Positions 45,294 to 57,510 of a stretch of 64,000 nt of DNA are shown here, in pieces. Position numbers and translations under genes: made by a program. Source of the DNA: Isoetes taiwanensis (lineage: Eukaryota; Streptophyta; Lycopodiopsida; Isoetales; Isoetaceae); the NCBI GenBank assembly GCA_021234155.1, contig JAJEKV010000039.1, positions 1,982,001 to 2,046,000 of the forward strand, written 5' to 3'. The stretch's first letter is position 1. Every line of letters starts with the position of its first letter. The notes beneath the pieces were generated by a model, which was not told the DNA's origin, made no database searches, and saw only the letters and a program-made list of their open reading frames with translations.

Positions 45294-45557
45294 ATGGCTG
45301 TAGCATGGTTTTTGCATGATGTTAAAGGTAAGGATATAGATTGGTTGAGTTTTTATAAGCATGCTTCAAAAAAGAGGTCTTCAATGCTAGAAGAAGATAA
45401 TATACCCATCCAAGAAGATAGTGGGACTAGAAAAGCACTAAAACCTATACAAGATTCAGGCATCACTGAACCACGATTGGCTTCATCATATTCTAAAACC
45501 GTGGACTCTAAGAGACAGAAATATGGTAATACAAGTTGTAGTTTTTATTTTCTTTAA
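45294..45557 (+). pseudogene. possible exon of an unknown gene
   Basis: An open stretch (VAWFLHDVKGKDIDWLSFYKH) with a mixed charged tail, bounded by a GGTAATAC donor-like site at about 45525. It lies on the same strand as the coiled-coil, zinc-finger, FCP1-like and Ulp1-like remnants and may be their 5' part. No family recognised. Confidence 0.3.
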
Positions 45558-45779
45558 TTTGCATTTTGTCAAATGAGCTTACGCAACACAATGTGGGTGG
45601 TTTCAGCAAAGTTGGAGATGCAAAAAGGAGATTTTACCTTTGGACATTCTGATAGTAAGTACTTTTTGATAAACATTGTAGAGTCTTAATAATCATTGGT
45701 TTGTTCATAGCCTAACCTTTCTGGTTATTGTGGTCATAGTTTTTGTGATAGTTTTTGTCAGCAGTTCTTAAGTAGAATT

Positions 45780-46210
45780 GTGGTTTGGAGTTCTTAAATT
45801 GGAGTTGTGAATTTATATTATTTGTAGTATATAATTGTGATTTAGAGTTTGTGAATTTAGATTGTAGTTTATATATTTGGATTTGTTGTTTGTGGTTTAT
45901 GATTTGTGGTTTGGGGTTAATGGATTTGGTTTATGAGTTGGGTGTCTTAGTTTGTGGATTGAGTGAATTTTATATTGTGTTCTGTAGTTTGTGGTTTGTG
46001 GTTGCATGTTTTGGTTTGTGGATTGGGGGAATTTTATATTGTGTTTTGTGGTTTGTGGTTTTGCATTTGTGCTGGTTTGTGGTTTTGCATTTGTGATGGT
46101 TAAATTGTGGTTAAGGATTTATACTTTGTGCTTTGTGGATTATATTTTATAGATTGGACCTGAATTATAGTGAGTGGAATATAGATTGTGGATTGAGCCT
46201 TTAATACAGT
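45780..46210 (+). repeat. TTTGTGGTTT-rich low-complexity array
   Basis: Irregular repeats of TTTGTGGTTTGTGG and GGATTGTG. It is flanked by exon-like sequences, so it may be an expanded intron. The complementary array is at 53850-54260. Confidence 0.7.
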
Positions 46211-46274
46211 TTCTTTAGATTGTGGAATATACTTGTATCCCTGTAACTAATTTACCGAATTGTTTCATTACAGA

Positions 46275-46593
46275 TTCCTTACGGGTGATGACAAAATGGA
46301 AGGAGTCCACTGAATTGAAGGTGAAAGAGGTTGATTGCAGGCTACAACAGTCATATAACAAATGGAAAGAGTTGAAGAAAACCTTCAAATCATTGAGGGA
46401 GAAGAAGGAGCATTATATGCAAGAAATTGTAGACATCAAATGCTTGATGCAAGGAATGACAAAGGAAGCAGTGCCAGGTGTGCAACAGGTGGTAGATATG
46501 AAGGAAGCCGAGGTAGTTAAAGTTGTGGCATCATTGGTTGTTGTAGAGGAAGATCTTGATGCTATTGAGAAGAGGAGGCAAAGGGGACAATGA
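46275..46593 (+). pseudogene. coiled-coil exon
   Basis: After TTTCATTACAG (46273) an exon encodes a Lys/Glu-rich, heptad-like helix (KWKELKKTFKSLREKKEHY) of about 100 residues, ending RRQRGQ. It is a coiled coil by composition. It probably belongs to the same gene as the next exons. Confidence 0.45.
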
Positions 46594-46639
46594 TGAGATT
46601 GCAAAACTCGGGCCGTGTCTTGAAAGGCTTATTGAAGGC

Positions 46640-47020
46640 TGCAATGTCCTTGAGAAGCGGGGATTAAACTAGATCCTTATCTACCAGGAGTCTATAGAAA
46701 CAAATTTCCTATCGGACTCACTGAGCGTGTATGTCCCTATTGTAGAAGATTCTTGGAATATGATGGGAAGCCAACTTGCCCTTTGTTACTCTGAGTGTAA
46801 CCATCTTTACCATATTCAATGTTTGGCCTCATTATTAAGGTATGAGCAAAAGTAAATTTTGATCTTAACAATAGTTATATTTTGATCATTAAGCTCTTTA
46901 AATTGATGTGTATAATTTCTTGTTTTCAGTTATAGGGATAAGTGTTGTAGCCCAGATTGTAACGGATCATATACGCCACTTGGATTCTTTGCATTTGGCG
47001 TGAAGAAAGTTGTACACTCA
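46640..47020 (+). pseudogene. zinc-finger exons (RING/PHD-like Cys/His pattern)
   Basis: ERVCPYCRRFLEYDGKP (about 46725) is followed by CPL and, one frame on, SECNHLYHIQCLASLL. A GTATGAG donor (about 46840) and a TTGTTTTCAG acceptor (46930) link this to YRDKCCSPDCNGSYTPLG, which ends at a GTATGT donor. The Cys and His spacing fits a RING or PHD-like cross-brace. One frameshift at about 46795 breaks it. Confidence 0.55.
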
Positions 47021-47339
47021 TATGGTATGTATAAGTGGTTAAGCAATCAACTTCTTAACATCATTTAATGTTGATGGTTTTGTTGGTTGTCCTTTTAGAT
47101 GTCCATATGAATCCCACATATGCAAGCACAAGTAGAGATAAAGGGGTATCTATTCTCACGGATAGAAGAGCAAAAGATCCAAGTGGAGAATGCAACACAA
47201 CCTGAAATTGAGAAAGAAGAGCACCTTTGGACAATCGAGAGAAAGTGAGAAACAAGGTAATGTAAAAGTTAATAGTTTGTATTAGAATAACTTATGTTAT
47301 TTTTTCATTCTTTTTTGTATCTTCACGCATGCGAGGCTT

Positions 47340-47680
47340 CAAATTCAGATCAAATCTAAATGAAAGAGTCAAGTGCGGCAGGAGGCTTCAAATTTGCAGA
47401 TCAAATCTAAATGAAGAGTCAAGTGCGACATATCTTTGATGCTTCCAAATTCGTCAAGTGCAGTAGATGTCTCCAAAAGCTACAATGAACCTTCTTTATT
47501 TGGACCTCCTAGCCCTTCTAGCTTTACCAAGCGGGAAGTTTCCCGCATCCAGAAAACCCACTTTCTAGCTTCAACAAGGAGGATAAGCTCAATAAACCCT
47601 CTAGCTCTACCAAGCAAAGCGGAGTCCACCGCATCCGAAAAACCGCTTTCTAGCCGACAATGAGGAGAAGTTCGTTGCAT
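47340..47680 (+). repeat. two tandem duplications near an exon
   Basis: GGCTTCAAATT..AGATCAAATCTAAATGA..GAGTCAAGTGCG occurs twice (about 47335 and 47385, period about 50 bp). Further on, CTAGCTYTACCAAGC with a CCGCATCC-GAAAA segment occurs twice (47518 and 47600). The second pair lies in an open frame. Confidence 0.6.
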
Positions 47681-48116
47681 TAAAAAACCACTTTTGTAGT
47701 AGAAGTCAAAGATTTCATATCGGTTGGTTTAAGATACTAATTTTATTATTCCTTTGATAGTTCTAATATTATTCATCTTGAAGCTATAATTTCTTTAGGT
47801 ATAGATACAAGTAGCAAATTGGAAATCTAAACCGAAAATGTGAAGAGATATCTACTAGAAAAAACAAAGGTATTCTTCCTTCACTTTTGTTCCATTACTG
47901 GTTAGTAAATTAGTGTACTAATTCTCTAAATATATAGCAATTCTCTTGGCTCAAAAATACAATTTGATGATGACAATGTAATGTCAAATAGCATTTTACC
48001 TCAACCACCATCCACAAAACAACCAAGTAAGATACACGCATTGATTGAGTTAAAAGGTTTCATTTTTTTCCTAGCTTCTTTTTTTGTCTCGTTCTTCCTC
48101 AATATTTGACCAGATT

Positions 48117-48254
48117 TGTATCTTGTTGTTTTTACTAGTACCTGACAATTCTGATGGAGAGTTCAAAGAGAAGAAAATGGACCGTTGTATCTTGTTGTTT
48201 TTACTAGTACCTGACAATTCTGATGGAGAGTTCAAAGAGAAGAAAATGGACCTT
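48117..48254 (+). repeat. perfect tandem duplication, 2 x 69 bp, in frame
   Basis: The unit is 69 bp, 23 codons, so the frame is preserved. Each unit holds an acceptor-like TTTTTACTAG followed by an acidic coding stretch (NSDGEFKEKKMD). Confidence 0.85.
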
Positions 48255-48309
48255 ATTATACACGGAAGTGATTGTGCATCATCTCCGACCATCAAAAGAA
48301 TCCGGGTTG

Positions 48310-48987
48310 TCTAAAAACTATTGATCTTTGATTTCAATGGTGTGCTTGGAAAATTCTACGAGCAAACTAGTAGGAATGTCATACCAAGGGTGGATCCACC
48401 ACTAGAACTTTTGATGCTTTCCAAAACAAAGATGTTGGTATTCAGGAAAGATTTATTCGAGTTTCTTGGTGGTGTATAAAACCGGTTTGACATTGCAATA
48501 TGGGCTGATTTTGATGGTACCATCTTGAACACGATAACTAAAAGCGTTCTTTCGAGGAAGATATAAGGTGTGCATTAATATTCGATGGGGTCTAAAGGAA
48601 CTCACTAGAGCATGCACTAAAGTTAATAAAATCAATATTAACTTCAAGATTCTAGAGAAAGTGTACAATCACAAACCTCTTGCGGGGATCATATAAAGTG
48701 GTCAATACACTCTTGGTTGATGACCATATGTACAAAGGTTACAAAAATGCGGACACACTATAGTCACTCCTATCACCTTCAATCACGAGCAAGGTGATCG
48801 AGAGACTATTTTACCAAAGTTTTGAAGCCATGGTTGTTGGGCCTTTCTTACTGGCGATAGTGTTGCTACATATGTACAAGATCATCCAATAGAAAATTGG
48901 TTGGATGATATCTACGAAAAAATTTATTGTGGCTATGAAGAAGAAGAACAAGATTTGATTATTACTAGAATCTATAAACTATTTTAG
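48310..48987 (+). pseudogene. FCP1/NIF-type HAD phosphatase-like remnant
   Basis: Fragments follow the order of the FCP1 homology domain. IFDFNGVLGKFYEQ (about 48330) stands at the DxDxT position, with the plant-type Asn variant. LVFRKDLFEFL (about 48430) and FDIAIWADFDGTILN (about 48487) follow, then TLLVDDHMYKGYKNAD (about 48710), the VDD motif. WLDDIYEKIYCGYEEEE and TRIYKLF close it at 48987. Frameshifts and stops break it. Such proteins are phosphatase-like; the first Asp variant is often non-catalytic. Confidence 0.65.
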
Positions 48988-49089
48988 ATCTAATTTGTTA
49001 CAAAACATTGTGTAAGATATCTGAAATCTACTTTGAAATCTAAATGTGTTAAAATGCATTTGTTTCCTTGGATTGTATTATTTACCTTA

Positions 49090-49920
49090 AAGCATGATTG
49101 AGGAAGAGGAGCAGATCCCTAGTAGAATTGCTCGACAACTTTCTACCCATGGTGTATTCTTGTAGGAGTCCAACCCAATCACTATAACGAACACTGAGGC
49201 GTAGACATTACGGACAATGAGACACGATGGCTTAATAATACAATCATTGATACATTCATGAGGTAAATTGTTGTATACCTAGGATTGTACTTTTACATTT
49301 GTGACCTTTTTATAGCATGGTGTATTTTGCTTAGAAATGAGTGGCTACATTTGGATGAGGAGCGAAGAAAACAAGTATACATATGTCATGCACTAACATA
49401 TGGATATATAAAAATGAAAAAAGAACTTGTTATATCCAAATTGTTCTTTGGGATTGGATATGGACCATTGTGCATGTTTGATTATTCCTATGTGCCATAG
49501 GAATCATTGGAATACATTTGTGATATTGGGTCTTTTAGCCCCCTAGCAATTACACTTATCCGGTTATATTGCACTTTGATAGCCTTGGTTGTCAAAGGTA
49601 TGATTGGACACCTATAAGCGGTAAGTGGTCAATTTGTGAATTCAAATGTAAACTTATTTTGATTATGTAGGAATTGACTTTCCTCTCTTATAACAGGCTA
49701 ATAGAAGCTTTGGCCAAGCTTTCCCCACGAGCGAGCCCAATTCAAAGAGAATTTGCGGTGGTGCCATCTTAGCCCTCATCCTCTCCAATCAAATGGTTAT
49801 TCATGTGGATTGTATATTTGTATGTTTGCTAAAATCATCATGGAGGAAGATCTTTGCCATCTGAGAATTGGTTACACTATTCAAACCGATGTTTTACACC
49901 ACAGGTTGTGTCTAGTATAA
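49090..49920 (+). pseudogene. Ulp1-like cysteine protease (C48) remnant
   Basis: The catalytic regions are in order: NHW (His, about 49503), NYTYPVILHFDSLG (Asp, about 49547-49590), a donor at 49602, and after an intron PLQSNGYSCGLYICMFAK (catalytic Cys, about 49785-49835). N-G-x-x-C-G is typical of Ulp1/SENP. Intervening stops are partly explained by introns. Ulp1-like domains are often captured by plant DNA transposons (MULE, CACTA), but an ordinary host gene fits too. Confidence 0.65.
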
Positions 49921-50039
49921 GGGATTACTTGATTATTTGTATATGTAATCAAGTTTTTAGAGATTATGGACATGACTTGCTTATTCAGATTTTGAATATA
50001 TTGTAAACACAGAAGTTTGAATTTATGTAGTAACAAGCC

Positions 50040-50470
50040 ACAAAGAGAATTGGAGTTTTAGTTTGTGGAGTTTAGAGTTTGGAAGTTTGAGTTTATGTAG
50101 TAACAAGCCACAAAGAGAATTAGAGTTTTAGTTTGTGGAGTTTGTGTTTGTGTAGTAACAAGTCACAAAAGAGAGAATTTGAGTTTGAGTTTGAGTTTGT
50201 GGAGTTTGAGTTTATGTAGTAACAAGCCACAAAGAAATGGAGTTTTGAGAAATGGAGTTTTGAGTTTGTGGTTTGTTTGTTTTTCTTTTCAAAAAGAGAA
50301 TTTGAGTTTTAGTTTGTGGAGTTTGAGTTTGTGGAGTTTGAGTTTATGTAGTAACAAGCCACAAAGAGAAATGGAGTTTTGAGAAATGGAGTTTTGAGTT
50401 TGTGGTTTGTTTGTTTTTCTTTTGGCGTTTTGAGTTGTATAGTATAGTTAGTGGGTTTGAGTTTTTTTTT
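50040..50470 (+). repeat. degenerate array with GTAGTAACAAGCCACAAAGAG
   Basis: About five units combine GTTTGTGGAGTTTGAG, TATGTAGTAACAAGCCACAAA and AATGGAGTTTTGAG in variable order, with units as close as 60 bp. Confidence 0.8.
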
Positions 50471-50730
50471 TTGGAGTTGGAGTTACGGGTTCATTTTCTT
50501 AAGGACACTTTTTTAAGGACCTCTCTAAGGACTTAGTCTAATCTTTTGCAAAGTCCCTCAGCGGCGATGGGGGGCGCCCCCACCTCACTCATCCTCACCT
50601 TAGTTAGGGGCGCCCCCCACCTCACCTCACTCATCTGCTTTCGGGGAAGCGCCCCACCTCACTCATCACTCATCGACCTCACTCTCTCGAGGGGAAGCCC
50701 CCATCTCACTACTACCTCACTCACTCACTT

Positions 50731-51110
50731 TCTTTTTTTCTTTTTAGTTGTTGTTTGGGATTTTATGCATGGTACCATTTTGGATGTAGATTATACATAC
50801 CTTTATACATACAAAAGCGCCTCCATGTTCCATGTCTCGTCTCGGATGTATTCGGATGTATTCACCATCATTGTCCTGTAAATTCAATTGTCAACACATG
50901 TATCATTCACATCACTCACTTTCTTTTTTCTTTTTAGTTGTTGTTTGGGATTTTATGCATGGTACCATTTTGGATGTAGATTATACATACCTTTATACAT
51001 ACTGTAAAAGCGCCTCCATGTTCCATGTCTCGTCTCGGATGTATTCGGATGTATTCACCATCATTGTCTGTAAATTCAATTGTCAACACATGTATCATTC
51101 ACAACACCCC
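50731..51110 (+). repeat. tandem duplication, 2 x 190 bp
   Basis: TTTTTAGTTGTTGTTTGGG at 50741 recurs at 50931, and the similarity holds to GTATCATTCACA in both. A few single-base differences separate the copies. The rest of 50520-51850 shows no gene. Confidence 0.85.
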
Positions 51111-51903
51111 CACAAGCATATCATTCACAACAATCCTCTAAGACCTCTAAGACACTATACTATACACCCTCGAGGGGTTACACCCTCTAGGAGGCCACCC
51201 TAGAGGTTAGATCATGTGAGCCATCATAGTGGGATATCCACTCAGAGCTTTTATTGGGACCTATCTCGGCCTCTGCCCAGTAAATCTCGATGCGGAAATT
51301 TCCGTTTAAAGAGAACCCTCGAATTATATCCGATTCGAGGTCGTTAGATCTCAGACCAATGTGGCTCGACTAATTGTAGGGCATCCCCTACGCGCACCAC
51401 AGGTCCATCCCCCTTGAATGTCTCCAAAGGTTCGCCAACAAGGCCCAATCACATGATACTTAATCACTTCTAGGTGCATCTTATATACACATGCTACTTT
51501 TGCTTCTTTGGCATGTGGGATATTGGTGTGGGATATTAGGTTTAGGGTTTTTGTATTGGACTACTCTACCATGTAAGACATAGATCCAAAATTATCAAAA
51601 TTCAAACTTAACATCCTTGGATTTGAACCTAACACCTATTCATTCAGTATCTATCAAATGAATAAACCAACACACCTTTTAAACATATGTTAGTTATGAA
51701 TGAAACATTAATAACATAAAGTCTAAACAATAACATTATCATACAAGCCTGAAAAAACACAAGTAGAAGAATACAAGATATATCAACTCATCATCATCAT
51801 CATTATCTATTAAAACATCAATACATGAAAATCATCATCCGACAACCCGGATGGCTTTGATCTGTTCATCATCATCATCGCTCACAACAACAAGTGTTCA
51901 CTC

Positions 51904-51974
51904 ACCATCACCATCACCATCACCATCACCATCACCATCACCATCACCATCACCATCACCATCACCATCACCAT
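51904..51974 (+). repeat. hexanucleotide microsatellite (CACCAT)n
   Basis: About 12 copies of CACCAT, followed by CATCATCATC. It lies just past the 3' end of the minus-strand transposase-like remnant. Confidence 0.95.
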
Positions 51975-52009
51975 CATCATCATCATCATCGACAACCACG
52001 GTGGTAAGT

Positions 52010-54600
52010 TGGCTCGATCGTTCTTCATCCTTAGGATCTAGAAGGTGAAATACGGGATGTCCTTTGATAGCATAATTTCCTTTCATTAGTGGAATTCTAA
52101 CACCACATACTTGTGTAGAGTAAATCTTTGCAGCTCCTTCTTGAGAACATAATTCATAACCTCTCTTTGAACTTGAATTTTTTTTGAGTAAGTTCCTTCT
52201 AATATACTTTCACCTTTTAAGAACCACGTTCCATTATCTTTGAAGTCTTTTTCCACTACATACTTCTCCCTTGTACATGCAAGCAACCAAAAGTCATCCC
52301 CTTCCGGGGTTGTTTTTAGTCTTTGCCCTTTAAAAAAAAGTAATCTCCATATCGACCTTGGTCAGCAATATTAACACACGAATATAAGGGCCTTTGTGAC
52401 TTTCTAACCTCAATTGCATCACAAGTAGATGAAGAAGCAGGTTCAATTTCCACCAGTTCCCACTTATTCACATATCTTGGTATTCTCGCATCTATCCCAA
52501 TGTTCATCTAAACAAAAACTACAAAAGCATGAGAATCTTGAACACTGTAATTGAGTTGTTGATCCCAAAATTTGAATCTTGGCGTACACTATGAATTTTT
52601 GAGTATCCTTCCTTTGTATGTGCTCCCCATTCCTACGCCTATCGACTTCTCTGCTTTAACTTCCCAAAAAATCTTTTAATATCTTTCTTTTTTGTTTTTG
52701 GTTCCTCTTTAGAAGAAAGCGTACGAAGAAAATAACTCCTTGGCGACCTCCACAATATCATGTGCATTCTCTATCTTAGTATCGGGATATAGGAGTTGGA
52801 CCATTCGATCCATCTCTTTAATTCAGTGACCTTGCCATCATGTTCTCCCTTTCCGTGGTTTGAACCAAAGTAATTCCACATCATATGAATTAGAGTCGAT
52901 AAGAGTATCTAGCAATAAAATAAAATGGCCTTGCGACTTTGAATTGTGATGCAGCACCATCGAGAAAAAACCCAATGCCTACGTGGTTTTCCAGTCCTTG
53001 CTCTTCCATATAATTGAAGTGCATATTAAAGCAATCTTTGCCGCGAATAAGGTATCATGTTTGCGGTCATCGATATATAATAATGTGTTTCTTTTACTAC
53101 TTCACCATTCTTAGCCACATGATAAGTAATGTGGACAAGAATGGTCACCGCGACGCTTGTCGATATTGAGATTGCACACTGTGTTCTCTCTTTCAATGTG
53201 TAATTTTCATAAAATCTACCAGCGACACTATGACATCTGAAGGGAGATTATCGAGCATTTCTCTAAACTGTTTATCTTGCCATTTGTATTTGAAATTGTG
53301 GAGGGAAATTTTTCCAACTTTGTCTTTGAGTTTGCTTATTAGCTTAGCTTTGGTGTGGTCTCTTTGTATTGGTGTTTCAAAACTTTCTTAGGCTCTCCAC
53401 CTTTATCCACACCTCCATGTTCATAGTCGATGTACTCCCATTTCACAACCTCCTCACTCTCTAATTCCTTGGGGCAGATTTCAAACTTCTTTATCCCACA
53501 CTCACTACAAGTACCGTCAAGACAATCCTTACTATAGAATTCATCAATCTCACCCTTCCGGCAAACAATACATTTCCAAAGATCAGCGATGTGCGTAAAA
53601 ATCTTGCACTCACAAGTACATGACTTTGAGTGCTTCTTCTAATTTAGTTAAACCATCCAGCAAACATTTGTAACTGACATGATGTATGCAACAACAAGTG
53701 TTATACTACGCTAGCTTCACTACAAACCACGGCTTCAAATTTTGAAAATTTGAAGCTCCAACTTTGACATTTGGATGTTTTGCTTTGAAAGCTTTATAGA
53801 GTTGCATCTAAGAACAAAACAATAGTTGATTATCAATCTCAAACCCCCAAACCGCAAACATGAACCTCAAACTATAATAATGAAATTCCAAACCACAAAA
53901 ATAAAACAATATCCATTAGAAACCTTAAAATCACAATCTAACCTAAAACCACAATCCATCAAACCATAATCTAGACCCACAATGTAATCCACAACCACAA
54001 TCACAAGAAAATTGAAACCAAAAACCACATTCCAATCCAAAACCACAATCTAATCAAAACCATAATCTAGAACCACAATGTAATCTACAACCACAACCAA
54101 GTTTAAACCACAATGCAACGAATCACAATATGACTTGAACCACGGTTTAATCTAACCACAATGTAATCCAAAACCACAATCTATTCCAACCATAATGCAA
54201 TCTATCTTGGATCTAAAACTATAATATACTATCTACAATACACAATCTATAAATGCATTACGAGAGGATCCGAGAAAAGCGTGATCAAATCAAGCTTGAA
54301 AGAGTAGATAGATAATAGAGTAGTAACTAACTTGGCTTTGCTCTAAGTAATGTGTAGCATGCTCTTTCTCGATATTTCTTTCAAGTCTCCTAGATTTCAC
54401 ATCCTTTGTGTTTGGAGAGACCCTAATATTAGAAATCCAAAAAATCGTACAAGTGCAATGACGGAATCAGAAATGGAATCACATCTTCTTCCCCTTCTAT
54501 AGTACACCCATTTTCCTGAATTGCAATTTATCTCAAATTTGTCTCTCTTTTGCGTGATCAAATTTCTTGGATGAACATCAAGAACTTTTCCCATTTTTCT
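52010..54600 (-). pseudogene. transposase-like gene remnant (FLDGAASQFK family)
   Basis: On the minus strand, in order: a Cys-rich N-terminal part with CxxC pairs (CIVCRKGE, CSECGIKKFEICP, about 53580-53490), EVVKWEYIDYEHGG (about 53450), LDNLPSDVIVSLVDF (about 53255), NGEVVKETHYYISDDRKHD (about 53110-53050) and GFFLDGAASQFKVARPFYF (about 52970-52920). The C-terminal ORFs are 52316-52507 and 52086-52286. The same order is known to me from an uncharacterised family in animals and plants with SDGxAxQYK or SQFK motifs, probably transposase-derived. Many stops and shifts break it. Family name not assigned. Confidence 0.5.
53850..54260 (-). repeat. AACCACAATC-rich array (minus-strand GATTGTGGTT)
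   Basis: More than 20 irregular AACCACAATC or ACCATAATCTA units. It is the complement of the array at 45780-46210 and lies in the likely intron of the minus-strand remnant. Confidence 0.8.
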
Positions 54601-55499
54601 CAGAAGCTGCTTTTACATTTCATTGCCTATTGCCATTGCTAAACAAGATTTTTAGCGACCATACAATCTAGACTAGTTGATTGCTTCATGATATGGATTG
54701 AATCTCGATATTATCTATTATGGTTGTTTTGCTTCAGATTCTTCAAGAGATCCCCAACTATCTCTTCCATAGCTTTATGTTCTAGTACATCAATCAACAT
54801 TTCTCGTTTAATCACGGAGATTCATTGTTTTTGTTTGCCTCAAGAATGAATTGTGGTGTTTAACACTACTCTCCTTTTTGTTGCACCACTTTTATCCAAC
54901 CCATCTTGACCTCAATCTTCACCAATGCCTCATTAGCTTCTTTTTGTCTTTTCTCGCCTTTCTTTGTTTCTTGGGACGTTCTTGCTCTCTGTATCTCTCT
55001 TTTTCTCTTCTTGATATTCTTTATAGTATTGTCCACAATACTAGGATCATGACCGATTGATATATCATCTGCATTCTCAAGATTGACACTAGAAATAGTT
55101 GCATGTTCTAAACCACAATCTAAAACTTCCCAGATTGAATTTCTTTCAACAATGATCTCAAACTCACTCTAACAAATGGATCTTCATTACGGATGTTCGG
55201 ATTTCTTCATCGCCATATCTAAGAATACATCTTTCTCCTCCATTTTTTCAGAAATGTGCTTCACAATGTAGACTTACCAAAATAATCTTGAGCAAAAGAA
55301 TGAGGAACAAACTCCCTCCCTACGTTTCCACCGTTTGAGCATTTGAAAAAAATTCCCTCAGCATTAATGAAGTGGTTGGTTATTATTAGAATTACTCATC
55401 GGTTACTGAAAAGGCATCAACGTAATCAATGTTATACAAATTCTCAAACCACAAATGCATTTCTTAAACCACAAATACAAGCTATACTTTTAAGCTATT
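54601..55499. other. intergenic, nothing recognised
   Basis: AT-rich with short non-coding ORFs. No element end other than the E3 LTR at 55500. Confidence 0.4.
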
Positions 55500-57003
55500 T
55501 GGGGGGGGACATGGGGGACACCAAAACTGATCCACTATAGCGTGAATCCACCCTTCAATGGGGCTCCTACGTCGCGGAAGCGTAAATACAAAGTTAGCAC
55601 ACAACATAATCATATCATAATTTTACCACCACGAGGGGTGGCACATCCATCCACGTGACAACAACAAAGAATATGCATTTAATACTAAGGAAAACACCCC
55701 AAACCCGGGTTCTACCCGGTTGGACTCTGCGAGAGGATAGAGGACGGCTCGGTCTCAAGAGATCAGCAGACAGAGGTATAACCTGGCGTTGGCTGGCATA
55801 GAACATCGGCTAGGGTTGTCCACTCCATCCGCCCCTCCTGTGCACACTTTGCAGATGAGTCGAATCATGCTATGGCATCACTATAGCCTTAGGACCGCTT
55901 GAGACTCAAGGTATCACCCGAGCCTACTCCGGGGTTCATGAAGCCCCGTCCCAGATGAGGCGGGTCGGGAAGCGTCCCCTCGGGATCCCGGTGGTTCCAT
56001 GGGTGAGCTAGAGAATACGTGCCGCATCTGCGACCCCCGCATCTGTACCCAACTTACTCACCCTAAATCTACTCAAAGTGCAAGATGCTCTATACGGATC
56101 ACACCTCTACACCCAGGGAGTGTCAGACCCATACCCGGCCCTCTACGTGGATCGGCTATCAGGCCTAGCCCCATTTGTAGGAGTCTCGAAGCCTTTTATA
56201 TTCATTGCAAGACCCCACCCCACTTCACCTTTGTGTCCCTTGTTTGGTGCTAAGTCATTCCATAGCATCCACGACTCGGTGGTCTCTTGTACACAGGCCG
56301 CGTTTTATGGGAATTACAAGGATCAACCTAGGAGTATGCTACCAACATGGCTCAGAGGTCTCTACCCCCCGTTAAATTCCCCCATTTCGAGTAATACTAT
56401 GCAAAGAACTATCAATCCATCCTTTTTGGAGCAAGACCAGAATCAGAATTAAAGAGAACTCACCTTTACAATCAAGGGTTAGTTCCTACAAGTAAAGCAC
56501 AGAGAGAACAGAAGAAATAAACACTACAAGTGCCCAACAGGGGCGCTACCCTAGAAATATCAAGCTACACTAACCACCCACCGGAGTTCCTGCTGGTCCC
56601 GTTGTCATTTGGTGCTTCCATCTTCCCTAGACTTGGCGCTCAGCTCAGGACACACAGGTAAAGGTGCTTGGCAAGGTGGGCGCTCAGCTGCTGCTGTTCT
56701 TGATCGATTTTGGGAGTCAATTAGGGATCGGGGTCAAGTTGATGGCCCAATTTGGAAGTCCCCATGCTGGCCAATCGATTTAGGCAGGTGGCACCTTCCC
56801 AAAGCATTAATTAACTTAATTAATCCATTTAGACATTAATTCCCTAATCATAGGTTATTATCCTTAATGATTAAATTAGCATAGCTAATTTAATCCCTTT
56901 TAGGTCAACCCCCCAGGTTACAATACCCCATGGTGGCGTACCTTTATTGGGTGACGTGTCAGTGTATTTATACGTATACCGTATAAATACGTGGAACGTC
57001 ACA
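55500..57003 (-). repeat. E3 3' LTR
   Basis: On the minus strand it starts TGTGACGTTCCACG with a perfect 11-bp stem (56964-56974 with 56980-56990) and carries the GGATGGAGTGGACAACCC and TTTACGCTTCCGC boxes of E1. The 3' end, at a TGGGGGGGGAC in plus orientation, is a guess and may be a truncation. Confidence 0.65.
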
Positions 57004-57016
57004 TTCTCCCCTCCTT
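57004..57016 (-). promoter_or_regulatory. E3 polypurine tract
   Basis: AAGGAGGGGAGAA on the minus strand, directly before the LTR TGT. The 57017-57510 stretch is 3' UTR with no ORF. Confidence 0.75.
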
Positions 57017-57510
57017 AGAATTAATGCTGTCCTCAGCATTGGGGTTAGTTAATCAGAGACAGTTACTTGAAGAAACTGAAAGAGGAGAAAGTATACTTAA
57101 GAAAGGAAGATAACTCATTATTTCGGACAGTAATACATTGAAGTTGAAAATATATCAGAGTGTAGGCACGAAAGTGCATTTTATAGACTTATGGTCAGAG
57201 AAAGTTCAAGGACCGAAGTCGAATTTTAAAACATCATAGACGACGAAAATAACACATGTAGACAAAACGGATCTGAAAAAGTCGGGTCATCAGCAACCCT
57301 CTATACATGAACTGCTCACTAGCCTGCACATGTCAATATATCAGTATATATAATTAATATAAATGGATTGTGGTTGAAGGGACCACCCCCTATAATAAAT
57401 GAAAGAAAACCTTATCTACAAGGGAACCTATCATGTCTATGGCTTGCAATTCATGCGGCATAAGGAATGGTTAAGTTTCCATTATAGCCGAGATGAATGC
57501 GGCTTATCAA

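Noticed and set aside
51898-52086. Minus-strand ORF with an Asp-Gly repeat
   Set aside because: It is the translated hexanucleotide microsatellite.
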